Shown here piece by piece: positions 52,140 through 61,769 of a stretch of DNA of 64,000 nt (the first letter of the stretch is position 1; each line of letters begins with the position of its first letter). The notes under the pieces are model-generated. The model saw only the letters and a program-made list of their open reading frames with translations, did not search any database and was not told where the DNA came from. The DNA comes from Candidatus Gastranaerophilales bacterium (lineage in GTDB: Bacteria > Cyanobacteriota > Vampirovibrionia > Gastranaerophilales > Gastranaerophilaceae), in NCBI GenBank assembly GCA_910587815.1, contig CAJUNK010000004.1, positions 67,063 to 131,062 on the forward strand. Reading direction: 5' to 3'. Both the position numbers and the translations under genes were made by a program.

Positions 52140-54614
52140 TTACCCTCTGAACATATTTTTCTTAAAAACTTCATCTTTCAATAGGGGAAATTCTTCTATA
52201 TTGTGCGTTTTGACAAATTCAAACGCCGCATCACGCGCCATTTCAAGGATTTTCACATCAGAAACAAGATCTGCAAGGCCAAAATCTGCCATACCGCTTT
52301 GTCTTACACCCATAAATTCTCCAGGGCCCCTGATTTCAAGGTCTTTTTGGGCTACTATAAAACCGTTATTTGTTTGGGTCAATACTGATAACTTGTCTTT
52401 TGTTTGTTTTGAAGCAGTTTGCGCCACAAGAACACAATAAGATTGCTTATCCGAGCGGCCTACACGCCCGCGAAGCTGATGAAGCTGGCTTAGGCCAAAG
52501 CGTTCCGCGTTTTCAATTAAAATAACAGTGGCATTTGGCACATCCACACCCACTTCCACAACTGTTGTGGATACCAAAATATCGTATTTATGCGCCTTAA
52601 AGTCATTCATGACCTTTTCTTTTTCATCGTTTGGCATCTTTCCATGCAATAAACCTATTTTAAAGCTCTGAAACACTTCATTTTGAAGCCTTTCAGCTTC
52701 TTGAGTGGCGTTTTTTGCACTGATAGTCTCGCTTTCATCAATTAATGGATATACAATATATGCCTGATGGCCAAAAAGTACCTGCTCGCGAATAAGGCCG
52801 TATGCCTCCCTTCTGCCCGCTGCACCCGTTAAAGAGGTAATTACAGGAAGGCGTCCTTTAGGCAATTCATCAATTGTAGTTACGTCTAAATCCCCATGGA
52901 CAGTCATTGCGAGGGTTCTAGGAATAGGCGTAGCAGTCATAGTAAGCATCTGCGGCGTTTTACCCTTGGTTAATAGCTTAGAGCGCTGTTTTACGCCAAA
53001 TCTATGTTGTTCGTCTACAACAACCGCCCCAAGGTTGTTAAATTCAACACCATCCTGAATTAGCGCGTGGGTGCCAACTGCTATATGAGTTTGACCGTTT
53101 TTTAAAGATGTCAACATCTGACGGCGCAGCTTTGTCGTGTTTTTGCCCAAAAACAAGCCTATAGAAAGGTTTAGCGGGGTAAGCCATTCAACAAAATTTT
53201 TATAATGCTGGGTTGCAAGAATTTCTGTGGGCGCCATAATTGCACCTTGATATCCATTTTCAACTGCACAAAGCAGCATAATGCATGCCACCACTGTTTT
53301 TCCACTGCCTACATCACCTTGAAGCAGCCTCTGCATTGGTTCTTTAGATATTAAATCTCTTCTAATCTCCTCTACTGCTTGCTTTTGGGCATTTGTCAAT
53401 TCAAAAGGCAGACTTTTTATAAACCGTTCCACAAGCCCGTCCTCATTGATTTTAAGGGATACACTATCCAGTTTTTTATTGGATTCTCTAATTAATGCTA
53501 AATTTAATTGCAGAATAAAAAGCTCTTCAAAGACCAGCCGAAACCTTGCATCCTCAAGACTTTTAGAGGTTTTTGGAAAATGAATTTGACGTATTGCATC
53601 AGATTTATTGATTAAATTAAATTTCTCTTTTAAAAACCCGGGAAGTGCATCAGGGAAAGTATTTGAATGTTTTTCAACCGCGTTATATATAGCTTTAGTA
53701 AGGGTTTTAGGGTTTAGATTTTCACACAAAGGATATATTGGGGTGATTTTACTCTCGTAGAGGGCTTCTTCATCTTCATCCGTGAAATCTGATGTTATAA
53801 CCTGCAATTGAGGCTTATCTAAAGTTAAAAAGCCTGTAAATTTATCCACTTTCACCGTTCCATAGGCTATAATGCCTGCCCCTGTTGGGTATTGAGATTT
53901 ATAGTGTTCTAGCATACGCCTATTTGCCGCCTTATAAAAAAGTGCGATATTCAAAACACCTGTGCCATCTGCAATAGAGAGTTTCATTACCGTTAATTTA
54001 TTTTTAGCAGTATAGCATTCCACTTTTTTTAAGGTACCAAAAATGCAGACAGAAGTGCCTTCTTCAAGGTTTTTAATTTTTGTTCTACCCTCATAATCCA
54101 CATATCTTTTAGGGTAATATTCAAGTAAATCCTTCACGGTAAAGATTGATAATTTATTAAAAATGGCCGCAAGCTTAGGCCCCACACCCTTTACAAAGGC
54201 TACATCAATTTCATCAATATCTGTTGTAAAAGGTTTTTTTTCACGCTCTGTGGCTTTTTTAGCCAGTTCGGCCGCTTCAGCCTCCGCTTTTGAACGCTTT
54301 TTTTCTTCCAGTTTAATACGAGCAGCTTCTAAAGCCTGGTTTTGCGCCTTTTTAAAGTAGTTAAGCACATCAATCAGCATGTGGATTGAATTCATTCTGC
54401 CTGAAATTGAATCAAAACGATATTGGTAAAAACACCCACAAATAGGCTCCAGACGCTGTTTGTCAATTTTTCCCAGCTTCTTTTTAAAATCATTTAAGGA
54501 TTTTAGGACAAAATCTGAAAAACAGGTGGTTTTGCCTATAAAATCAATGTATTGATATTTTTCTTCAACTTTTATTGCTTTATGTAAAGATTTGTAAAGG
54601 TTATCAAAATTCAT
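52140..54614 (-). CDS. recG: ATP-dependent DNA helicase RecG
   Basis: 824 residues, about 130 longer at the N-terminus than E. coli RecG, as in Cyanobacteria. A basic, charged helix (LEEKKRSKAEAEAAELAKK, about 100-120) precedes the wedge domain (YEGRTKIKNLEEG). Motor domains: Walker A LLQGDVGSGKTVVACIML, DEQHRFGVKQR (motif II), MTATPIPRTLAM (III), VSTTVVEVGVDVPNATV and QLHQLRGRVGRSDKQSYC (V and VI). It regresses stalled forks and branch-migrates Holliday junctions. It is 18 bases after the cyclase gene. Confidence 0.95.
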   Translation of the reverse strand: MNFDNLYKSLHKAIKVEEKYQYIDFIGKTTCFSDFVLKSLNDFKKKLGKIDKQRLEPICGCFYQYRFDSISGRMNSIHMLIDVLNYFKKAQNQALEAARIKLEEKKRSKAEAEAAELAKKATEREKKPFTTDIDEIDVAFVKGVGPKLAAIFNKLSIFTVKDLLEYYPKRYVDYEGRTKIKNLEEGTSVCIFGTLKKVECYTAKNKLTVMKLSIADGTGVLNIALFYKAANRRMLEHYKSQYPTGAGIIAYGTVKVDKFTGFLTLDKPQLQVITSDFTDEDEEALYESKITPIYPLCENLNPKTLTKAIYNAVEKHSNTFPDALPGFLKEKFNLINKSDAIRQIHFPKTSKSLEDARFRLVFEELFILQLNLALIRESNKKLDSVSLKINEDGLVERFIKSLPFELTNAQKQAVEEIRRDLISKEPMQRLLQGDVGSGKTVVACIMLLCAVENGYQGAIMAPTEILATQHYKNFVEWLTPLNLSIGLFLGKNTTKLRRQMLTSLKNGQTHIAVGTHALIQDGVEFNNLGAVVVDEQHRFGVKQRSKLLTKGKTPQMLTMTATPIPRTLAMTVHGDLDVTTIDELPKGRLPVITSLTGAAGRREAYGLIREQVLFGHQAYIVYPLIDESETISAKNATQEAERLQNEVFQSFKIGLLHGKMPNDEKEKVMNDFKAHKYDILVSTTVVEVGVDVPNATVILIENAERFGLSQLHQLRGRVGRSDKQSYCVLVAQTASKQTKDKLSVLTQTNNGFIVAQKDLEIRGPGEFMGVRQSGMADFGLADLVSDVKILEMARDAAFEFVKTHNIEEFPLLKDEVFKKNMFRG

Positions 54615-54632
54615 ACAAAAGCTCCAAAGATT

Positions 54633-56606
54633 CTATCTTTCTAAAATCCTTAAAACCTCGTATATATTGATTTTTTTGGCTTTTCCGCGAATTGAAACTT
54701 CTCTTATTTTTATAACATCAACATACTTTTGCACTCTTAAAAAAGTTTCTTCGCTAATTAAAAATTTAGTTTTATAGACTTTATTATAATTTTCAATTCT
54801 GCTTGCAGTATTTACTGTATCGCCGATAACCGTGTATTCCAGGCGCTCTTCAGAACCGATATTGCCAACAAATGCTTCCCCTGTTGAAATTCCTACTCCA
54901 ATTTCAATTTTAGGTTTGCCTTCATCCAGCCACTTTGTTTGCAGCTGTTTTACTTTTTTTAGCATCGCATCAGCACATTTTACAGCATCTGTAGCATGAT
55001 TTTCATTTTTAATAGGTTCACCAAACACAGCAAGAACTGCATCTCCCATAAATTTATTCAAAATACCGTTATGCGCTTCTATTATGGGGGCAATAGCAGA
55101 AAAGTATTCATTCAAAATTTTGGTCACTTCTTCTGCTGAAAGTTGTTCTGAAATTGATGTAAAACCTCTGATATCTGCAAAAAGCACTGTTACACAGGCT
55201 CTTTTGCCGCCAAGACGCACACCATCAATGTTTGAAACTACATTTTGCATAACATCTTTTGAAATGTATTTTCCCATAACAGATTGTATCTTTTCTTTTT
55301 TTCTGCCTTCAACCAAATATCTGTATGAATATCCAAACCCAATTGCAATAAGCATAAATACTTCAGGCAGAATTAGCCCCACACCTATTTTATGATCATA
55401 CATAATAAATGTGAAAATAAAATATAAAAACATCACAAGCGATGTGCACATAAGGGCTACAGGAATGGGAAGCGTGCAAATTAAAAGAAGCACAAGCAAA
55501 AATACTGTAAGCACTACAGCAAAATCATACGCAGGGCTTACTTCCATAAAGAATTCATTTTTATATATATTATTAAAATTTGTAGCCTGAATATCTAAAC
55601 CTGCAAATGTATCTGATATAGGGGTTCTTTTTACATCCTGTAAAGCCTGTGAATTTGCATTTGAACCTACAAAAACAATTTTATCTTTAAATATTTCAGG
55701 ATTTATTACAGGAGGCTCGCCTTTTTTAATATTTCTCAAAGATTCTATAATATCTACAGCAGAAATATGCTTATGAGAATACACACCATCTTTTGAATTA
55801 TAAAATAATACATAACTGCAAGCTGTACCATTTATATTAACTATAGGCATTTTTAGGACATAATCGCCATTTTTTGCAGTTAAAAATTTATCTGTCAGCG
55901 TAAATTCATTAATGCCTGTTGCTTTTGAATACATTAAAAGTGGCAAAGATGGATATAGGGCATCATCATAGGCCAAAACCTGATCTACTTTTCTAATATA
56001 GCCATCAGAATCCTGATACGTATTTACTGCACCCAGATTTTTTACATTATAAAAATAATCTTTTAAAAATGGGGTAAAACTTTTATAGGTACGTTTTTCT
56101 TCGACAAAATTAGATGGTTTATTTTTTATACTTCTATTATCTATAAATTTAATATCATGTTTTAAGGGCAAAAGTGCATTGTATTCTATTTCATCATCCT
56201 GCTGCTTGAATTCATCATACATAAATCCAACACCAGCCACAAGTTTTTCATATTCACCAATTCTATTTGAAAATTCTTTATCTACCTCGGGAAAATCAGC
56301 ATCTGGTGCAATAATTACTGCATCAAAACCAAAAACTTTAGCTTCTGTATGGTGTTCTAAAAAATCAAATATCTCAAGAAACATTGTTCTTTTCCAAGGC
56401 CAACGGCCAAGTTTTGCAAGAGATTTATTATCAATAACAACAAGGACAATATCATCAGATGCGATTTTATTTACCGATGTTTGCTTCATCATAAAATTGT
56501 ATGATTTATATTGAAAAATGGTGTGCCCAATGAGATACACAAGAAAGAACACCACAATTGATGCCACTATAAGCAAAATTAATGATTTTTTATGTGAAAT
56601 TTCCAT
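54633..56606 (-). CDS. CHASE2-domain adenylate/guanylate cyclase
   Basis: 657 residues. N-terminal membrane helix (8-28), extracytoplasmic CHASE2 sensor domain (about 40-335, DIVLVVIDNKSLAKLGRWPW, INGTACSYVLFY), three close membrane helices (about 350-435), then a class III cyclase domain (about 465-650): FADIRGFTSISEQLS (first metal Asp), FMGDAVLAVFGEP (second metal Asp), GDTVNTASRIE (transition-state Asn). It would make cAMP or cGMP in answer to an external signal; this architecture is common in Cyanobacteria. It leads into recG. Confidence 0.92.
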   Translation of the reverse strand: MEISHKKSLILLIVASIVVFFLVYLIGHTIFQYKSYNFMMKQTSVNKIASDDIVLVVIDNKSLAKLGRWPWKRTMFLEIFDFLEHHTEAKVFGFDAVIIAPDADFPEVDKEFSNRIGEYEKLVAGVGFMYDEFKQQDDEIEYNALLPLKHDIKFIDNRSIKNKPSNFVEEKRTYKSFTPFLKDYFYNVKNLGAVNTYQDSDGYIRKVDQVLAYDDALYPSLPLLMYSKATGINEFTLTDKFLTAKNGDYVLKMPIVNINGTACSYVLFYNSKDGVYSHKHISAVDIIESLRNIKKGEPPVINPEIFKDKIVFVGSNANSQALQDVKRTPISDTFAGLDIQATNFNNIYKNEFFMEVSPAYDFAVVLTVFLLVLLLICTLPIPVALMCTSLVMFLYFIFTFIMYDHKIGVGLILPEVFMLIAIGFGYSYRYLVEGRKKEKIQSVMGKYISKDVMQNVVSNIDGVRLGGKRACVTVLFADIRGFTSISEQLSAEEVTKILNEYFSAIAPIIEAHNGILNKFMGDAVLAVFGEPIKNENHATDAVKCADAMLKKVKQLQTKWLDEGKPKIEIGVGISTGEAFVGNIGSEERLEYTVIGDTVNTASRIENYNKVYKTKFLISEETFLRVQKYVDVIKIREVSIRGKAKKINIYEVLRILER

Positions 56607-56723
56607 AGCCTTATTTTACTTTATAAACACCTTTTTGCCAAATAATTTCACTAAAGATTTGTCTTGGGGTTTTATTTATATTAAAATTAAATTATATTGC
56701 TTGGAGGCAAGGAGAATTACAAA

Positions 56724-57965
56724 ATGAAGAATTTATGGAAAAAATTTACATCAGCCTTGATGATTTTAGGGCTTTGCTACATAACAACATCACTAAATCC
56801 TGTTTTAGCACAAACACCACAGGCGCTTTACGATAAAGCCTGGAAGCTTATTGATACAAAATTTGTTGATCAAACAAATAATAATCAAAACTGGGAAAGA
56901 TGGCGCCATAAATACGATTCTGTAATTAAAACAGAACAGGATGCATACATTGCAATAGATACAATGGTATCAAGTTTAAATGATGTTTATACAAAATTTT
57001 TAAACCCTAAAGAATATAAAGAAGAAAATGATTCAATTCAAGGTTCTCTTAAAGGAATAGGCGTGCAGATAGGTGTTCGCGATGGAAAGCTTTTAATCAT
57101 AGCACCTATTGAAGACACACCGGGCGAAAAGGCAGGCTTAAAAGCAGAGGATGAAATTTTAGAAATTAATGGAAAATCTGCAAAAGGTATAACTGTAGAT
57201 GCTGCTGCTGAACAAATAAGAGGCGAAGAAGGCACCCAGGTAGAGCTTTTAATTAAAAGAGAAGGTGAGGCTCCAAAACTTTATAAGATTACAAGAGCAA
57301 ATATTGAACTAAAATCTGTTTCAACAAAGATTCCAAAATATGCAAAATTATCTCCAAATGTAGGCTATATAAGACTTAGTTCTTTTATCAGCAAAAATGC
57401 AACAATGGAATTTCAAAATGCACTAATTGAAAACCGTGATAAAGAAGGAATTATTCTTGATTTAAGGTCAAACCCAGGCGGGCTTTTAACAAATGCAATA
57501 TTTATTGCAGATATGCTTTTAGATGGCCAGGTGATAGTTTCCACTGTAGATAGGGATGGCTATAAAGAAACCCAAAGATCCAACCCAAAAGTAGTTTCAA
57601 GACAGCCTATGGTTGTATTAATAAATGGCGGAAGCGCCAGTGCCAGCGAGATTTTATCAGGTGCGCTAAAAGATAATGGCAGAGCAACAATTGTTGGCAA
57701 AAAATCTTTTGGAAAAGGATTGGTTCAAGAAATTAACAAACTTCCAAACGGCGCAGCTATGCATATTACAATTCAAAAATATTTAACACCAAATGGCACA
57801 GATATCAACAAAAAAGGTATTGAACCTGATATTGAAGTGGATATAACAGCAGAAGATGTAAAGGCAGAACGCGACCCGCAGCTTGAAAAAGCAAATGAAT
57901 TGTTAAGCAGCGGAAGATATGCAAGAAATGCGGCAAGGGCTGCTGAAAGCCAAAGACTAAGATAA
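56724..57965 (+). CDS. ctpA: S41 C-terminal processing protease
   Basis: 413 residues from ATG 56724, which follows AAGGAG; an earlier in-frame start lacks support. Signal peptide (MKNLWKKFTSALMILGLCYI), then the cap/PDZ part (GSLKGIGVQIGVRDGKLLII, 108-127) and the protease core. The Ser/Lys dyad is S306 in NGGSASASEIL and K331 in SFGKGLVQ, 25 residues apart as in the cyanobacterial enzyme. It trims C-termini of exported proteins; the D1 protein is not expected here if the organism is non-photosynthetic, so substrates are other envelope proteins. A terminator follows. Confidence 0.95.
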   Translation: MKNLWKKFTSALMILGLCYITTSLNPVLAQTPQALYDKAWKLIDTKFVDQTNNNQNWERWRHKYDSVIKTEQDAYIAIDTMVSSLNDVYTKFLNPKEYKEENDSIQGSLKGIGVQIGVRDGKLLIIAPIEDTPGEKAGLKAEDEILEINGKSAKGITVDAAAEQIRGEEGTQVELLIKREGEAPKLYKITRANIELKSVSTKIPKYAKLSPNVGYIRLSSFISKNATMEFQNALIENRDKEGIILDLRSNPGGLLTNAIFIADMLLDGQVIVSTVDRDGYKETQRSNPKVVSRQPMVVLINGGSASASEILSGALKDNGRATIVGKKSFGKGLVQEINKLPNGAAMHITIQKYLTPNGTDINKKGIEPDIEVDITAEDVKAERDPQLEKANELLSSGRYARNAARAAESQRLR

Positions 57966-57988
57966 GTTTAGATTGTGTTGAATGGGTG

Positions 57989-58020
57989 AAAAGCGGGAAG
58001 TTATAAACAACCCGCTTTTT
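57989..58020 (+). terminator. Terminator of ctpA
   Basis: AAAAGCGGG (57989-57997) pairs with CCCGCTTTT (58011-58019), then T. Confidence 0.9.
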
Positions 58021-58091
58021 AATGCCATTTTGGCATTTTTACAATTTTGCACCCAGCTTTCATTTTGTTTAAAATATGTTATCATAAGTTT

Positions 58092-58226
58092 ATGAAACTT
58101 AATGCAGATAACCTTGAAAAATCAAGAACTTTAATTGAAATTATTCCAAATTTTATAGAAGATGTTGAATTTTTTATAAATAAATTCAAGGAAAAAGCTG
58201 CAAATGGCTTTTTTATTTATATCTAA
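58092..58226 (+). CDS. Short ORF of 44 residues
   Basis: ATG 58092 to TAA 58226. Starts MKLNADNLEKSRTLIEIIPN, an amphipathic helical segment, and ends NGFFIYI. No good Shine-Dalgarno precedes it. A weak hairpin (AAAAAGC...GCTTTTTT) falls inside its last codons. The 3' end meets the convergent ORF at 58223. It may be a small regulator, or only a chance frame. Confidence 0.35.
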   Translation: MKLNADNLEKSRTLIEIIPNFIEDVEFFINKFKEKAANGFFIYI

Positions 58227-58414
58227 ACATTTTTTATTGCTTTGCATAGTTTTTCAAAAGACAAATAAAGATTGCAAGAAAGTTTTTTAAATCTGTTTTC
58301 TTCTTTTTTGTTCTTTGCAAATAATGGCAAGATTTTCTCCAAACTTTCTATGGAATATAGTTGAATAATTGTATTATTAAATTTTAAATATAGTTCAAAT
58401 TTTATTTTTGCCAT
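58223..58414 (-). CDS. Small hypothetical protein, 63 residues
   Basis: ATG at 58414 with GGAAT about seven bases upstream. MAKIKFELYLKFNNTIIQLY then a Lys-rich helical part (FAKNKKEENRFKKLSCN). No family recognised. It overlaps the short plus-strand ORF by four bases at their 3' ends. Confidence 0.5.
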   Translation of the reverse strand: MAKIKFELYLKFNNTIIQLYSIESLEKILPLFAKNKKEENRFKKLSCNLYLSFEKLCKAIKNV

Positions 58415-58498
58415 TAATATTCCAACATTATGTAATATTTTTAGTCATTATTAAATATATATAGTTATTATCGAAGATTGTAAATTTATTTTGTTGCT

Positions 58499-58735
58499 TT
58501 GTCAATAAAAATGTTTAATAATCTTATGAACTCAAGACAAATGCTAAAAACAATTATGGCGCAAAAAGCGCTTACATACGAAAAACTGGCAGAACTTCTA
58601 ACGGCAAAAACAGGCAGAAAATATACAGCAACCGCGCTTTCAGGAAAGCTTTACCGTGGAATGTTAAGATATGACGAGCTTTATATAATTGCAAATGAAT
58701 TTGGCTATAAAATTAAACTTGAAAAGGAAATATAA
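58499..58735 (+). CDS. Small helix-turn-helix-like protein
   Basis: 78 residues. TTG 58499 is the widest start; ATG 58511 or 58526 are also possible since no clear ribosome site is seen. The core LKTIMAQKALTYEKLAELLT...TATALSGKLYRGMLRYDELYIIANEFGYKI has the spacing of small XRE/DUF6471-like DNA-binding proteins. Function unknown. Its end is convergent with rqcH, and a hairpin (58722-58760) spans both stop codons. Confidence 0.7.
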   Translation: MSIKMFNNLMNSRQMLKTIMAQKALTYEKLAELLTAKTGRKYTATALSGKLYRGMLRYDELYIIANEFGYKIKLEKEI

Positions 58736-58760
58736 TCATCCTACACCACAATTTCCTTTT
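58722..58760. terminator. Bidirectional hairpin spanning convergent gene ends
   Basis: AAAAGGAAAT (58722-58731) and ATTTCCTTTT (58751-58760) are perfectly complementary. They lie inside the last codons of the small HTH gene and of rqcH. Confidence 0.5.
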
Positions 58761-60378
58761 CTTCCCTATATGTCACATACCCCGGGTGCGTATCAGGCGG
58801 GCGTTTTATAAATTTTCTTTTTGTATAAATAATTGATGCTTTTGCACTGTTTTTCATTGGTGAATTTCGTTTTGCAATTTGTGCCGCATAAAGTAAAACC
58901 TCATCATTTAAAGGTTTTTTGCCGTTTTCTGTCTTTATAAAAATGTGTCCTGACGGGCAATCTTTTCCATGCAGCCAAATATCTTCAGGGCTTGATATTT
59001 TTTTTATTAAATAATCATTTTGCTTGTTATTTTTCCCAACATATATTGTAAAACCCTGATATTCAAGAGTTTGCACATTTGGTTTTTCCTTGTCTTTTCC
59101 TTTTTGGGCACATTTAGTTTTAGCCCCAAATACGTATGAAGAGTTTAAAAATTCACCTAATTCTTCCCCAATTTCATCTAAAATCTCGGGTCTGTCTGCA
59201 TTTTCAATCGAAAACAAAATATCATTTAAATATTCTAAATTCTCTTTTGCCTTGCTGCATCTTTCTTTTAGAATATCTTGCGCCTTTTTTCCTTTTGAAT
59301 AGAGGCTAAAATAATACTGTGCATTTTCTGACGGGGTTTTGAACGGGTCTAAATCTATTATTTCATCATCGGTAATTAATTTTTTATCCCCCGTTTTGAT
59401 TTTATAAATATTTGCTAAAATCAAATCGCCTTTTTGTTTATGGTTTAAATATGTATTTTTCTTTTCCAAATTCAAAACAACATCGTTTTGCCTTTTAATT
59501 TCCTTATTTATAGCTTTTTCTAGAATGTTTTTTCTTGTTTGCAATAAATCTTTCATCACAAAGCAGGAAAAATATTTTTCAACCAAAAAATTCAGGCTGC
59601 AATCTGATAAATTTATTAAAGCAGATGGGGGCAAAAGCCCTTCAATTATTAAATTATTATGCCAAAAATTTTTAATTTCACTTTCGCCTGTGCCCGCAAG
59701 GTTTTGAAGATATGAAAATAAATCTTCTTTTTTAATAAAATTTTTATTAAAAATAAATTCAAGCAAACCTTTTGAAAAATAATAATATTTTGATGAAATT
59801 TCATCCAAAGGAAGAGTATAAAAATCTGAAATTGAAGATTTTAAAATATCTTTTTTATCCTGTTTTGGGGGATATATATAGTTTATTCCGCCCCAAACCT
59901 CCCTTACGGAGCTTTTTTGCTGAGAAATATTATGAATGCAACCTGTAATTATTTTGTTTTGGGCATTATAAAGGATAGCGTTAGAATGTTTTCCCATAAG
60001 TTCAATTGCAAGACACATAGGGGTGATGAAACCTATTTCATCATAAATATCAAAATAAAATTCTACAATCCTTTCATATTCCACCACGCGCACATCTTTT
60101 AATTTTGCACCCTCAAGATGTTTTCGAAGCAGCATGCAAAACATTGGCGGCTCTTTTGGAATTTTTAAAAAATAATTTTCTTTATTTTCTATAAAATTTA
60201 TGTGCGGAAATTTAGGATTAACATTTATATATAATTTTTTGTTTTCCCCTAAATTTCTAATAGAAAGCAAGATTTCCCTTTTTGATGGCATTTGAATTTT
60301 TTGCACAACGGCACCGTCAAAAAAATCTTTGTTTTGGTTTATTAAATATTTTAAGGTAAGCGAATCAAGATTATACAT
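58741..60378 (-). CDS. rqcH: NFACT/RqcH ribosome quality control protein
   Basis: 545 residues. NFACT-N domain at the start (MYNLDSLTLKYLINQNKDF, FCMLLRKHLEGAKLKDVRV, ELMGKHSNAILYN), a coiled-coil middle (about 270-390) and NFACT-R domain at the end (YQGFTIYVGKNNKQNDYLI, WLHGKDCPSGHIFIKT, KNSAKASIIYTKRKFIKRPPDTHPGYVTY in parts). Older databases call it fibronectin-binding protein A. It adds alanine tails to peptides on split 50S subunits. It is divergently placed with nadD. Confidence 0.93.
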   Translation of the reverse strand: MYNLDSLTLKYLINQNKDFFDGAVVQKIQMPSKREILLSIRNLGENKKLYINVNPKFPHINFIENKENYFLKIPKEPPMFCMLLRKHLEGAKLKDVRVVEYERIVEFYFDIYDEIGFITPMCLAIELMGKHSNAILYNAQNKIITGCIHNISQQKSSVREVWGGINYIYPPKQDKKDILKSSISDFYTLPLDEISSKYYYFSKGLLEFIFNKNFIKKEDLFSYLQNLAGTGESEIKNFWHNNLIIEGLLPPSALINLSDCSLNFLVEKYFSCFVMKDLLQTRKNILEKAINKEIKRQNDVVLNLEKKNTYLNHKQKGDLILANIYKIKTGDKKLITDDEIIDLDPFKTPSENAQYYFSLYSKGKKAQDILKERCSKAKENLEYLNDILFSIENADRPEILDEIGEELGEFLNSSYVFGAKTKCAQKGKDKEKPNVQTLEYQGFTIYVGKNNKQNDYLIKKISSPEDIWLHGKDCPSGHIFIKTENGKKPLNDEVLLYAAQIAKRNSPMKNSAKASIIYTKRKFIKRPPDTHPGYVTYREEKEIVV

Positions 60379-60433
60379 TATGAAATTATTGTAATATAAT
60401 CAAAAAAGAATAGGAAATAATAGACTAAGATAG

Positions 60434-61048
60434 ATGAAAACTAACGGCAATTGTTACTTTTTTGGCACGTTTAACCCTCCCCATTTAGGGCATATAGGCC
60501 TTGCAAAGAAAGTTAAGGAAGAATTTAATTTTGATAAAATAATTTTTGTGCCTGCATATTTGCCACCGCATAAGGAAAGTCTTGATTTTTATCATAGGTA
60601 CAATATGTTAAAACTATGTGTCAGCAATAGTTTTGGAGAAGTATCAGATATTGAAAGCCGCTTGAATCCGCCTTCTTACACGTTTCAGACCATAAATTAT
60701 TTATCAAAAAATCTGTCTAACGGCAAAAAAATTCCTTTTATAATAGGGTATGATGCTTTTATTAATATTGAAAAGTGGAAAAACCCTGAAATTTTAAAGG
60801 AAAAAATTGAATTTATAGTTTTAAAAAGGCGCAAAAATGGCAAAGATGCCAAAGAAGAAGCTGAATTAGAGGCCAAAATAATGGCACTTTTGGATAAAGG
60901 ATTTGATTTTAAGATAGCAAAAACTATTGATTATTTTGATGTTTCATCAAACCAGATTAGGGATTTAGCACAAAATAATGAAGATATAGGAAAATTTGTA
61001 GATAAAAAGGTGGAAGGATACATTGATGCACACGGGCTTTACCGGTAA
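60434..61048 (+). CDS. nadD: Nicotinate-nucleotide adenylyltransferase
   Basis: 204 residues. Nucleotidyl-transferase motifs: YFFGTFNPPHLGHIGLAKKV (HxGH), FVPAYLPPHKE, FIIGYDAFINIEKWKN and DVSSNQIRDLAQN (replacing ISSTxIR). It makes nicotinate adenine dinucleotide for NAD synthesis. Overlaps yqeK by 23 bases, the usual nadD-yqeK pairing. With NadK (41320) it gives two NAD(P) steps in this window. Confidence 0.94.
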   Translation: MKTNGNCYFFGTFNPPHLGHIGLAKKVKEEFNFDKIIFVPAYLPPHKESLDFYHRYNMLKLCVSNSFGEVSDIESRLNPPSYTFQTINYLSKNLSNGKKIPFIIGYDAFINIEKWKNPEILKEKIEFIVLKRRKNGKDAKEEAELEAKIMALLDKGFDFKIAKTIDYFDVSSNQIRDLAQNNEDIGKFVDKKVEGYIDAHGLYR

Positions 61049-61643
61049 TATTAAAAATAGGGATGAAATTTTAGCTTGGCTTAAAAAAAATTTGAATGAA
61101 GAAAGATATATTCACACCCTTGGCGTAGAAGAATGCGCCAAAGACCTTGCAAAAAGATACGGTGAAGATATTGAAAAGGCAGGCCTTGCAGGATTATTGC
61201 ATGATTGTGCCAAATGTCTTTCAAATGAAGAATTGAAAAATATTTTAGATACCAAAATAAAAGATGTCAGGAAGGATGAACTTTTAAACTATAAAACATT
61301 CCATGCGCCTGTAGGAGAATATTTTGCAAAGGAAATTTTTACCGTGGATGATTACAATATTTTATCCTCTATCCGCTGCCACACCCTTGGAAAAATTAAT
61401 ATGAGCACATTTGAAAAAATTATTTTTCTTGCTGATAAAATTGAGGCAAAAACAAGGGATGAAGTTTGGAGAAATAAAATTTTAAAAATTTTAGATGAAA
61501 ACCCAGGCACAAAAGGGCTTAATTTAGCATTATTCACCTGTTTTAAGGAAACAATAAAAAGCCTATGCGACAGAGAACTTGCCATTTGCCCTGCAACAAT
61601 TGATGTTTATAACTGGCTTTTAGACGAAATAAAATCAAAGTAG
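61026..61643 (+). CDS. yqeK: YqeK-type HD-domain hydrolase
   Basis: 205 residues from ATG 61026. HD signature: H30 in RYIHTLGVEECA, H59-D60 in LLHDCAK, FHAPVGEYFAKE, CHTLGKINMSTFEKIIFLADKIE. YqeK proteins hydrolyse diadenosine tetraphosphate symmetrically. It follows nadD as in many bacteria. The gene rsfS that often comes next is absent; a symporter with its own promoter follows. Confidence 0.92.
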   Translation: MHTGFTGNIKNRDEILAWLKKNLNEERYIHTLGVEECAKDLAKRYGEDIEKAGLAGLLHDCAKCLSNEELKNILDTKIKDVRKDELLNYKTFHAPVGEYFAKEIFTVDDYNILSSIRCHTLGKINMSTFEKIIFLADKIEAKTRDEVWRNKILKILDENPGTKGLNLALFTCFKETIKSLCDRELAICPATIDVYNWLLDEIKSK

Positions 61644-61666
61644 GATAAAGACACAATTAGAGAAAG

Positions 61667-61695
61667 TTTACACGTTATTATTTTTATATTACAAT
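61667..61695 (+). promoter_or_regulatory. Promoter for the dicarboxylate symporter
   Basis: TTTACA (61667-61672), 17-base spacer, TACAAT (61690-61695), 75 bases before the TTG start. Confidence 0.6.
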
Positions 61696-61769
61696 TGTAT
61701 TAGTAGAGAGAAATACTGCGCCTGCATCATATCCACATACTGCACCGCACTGCACACAGGAGAGAAATT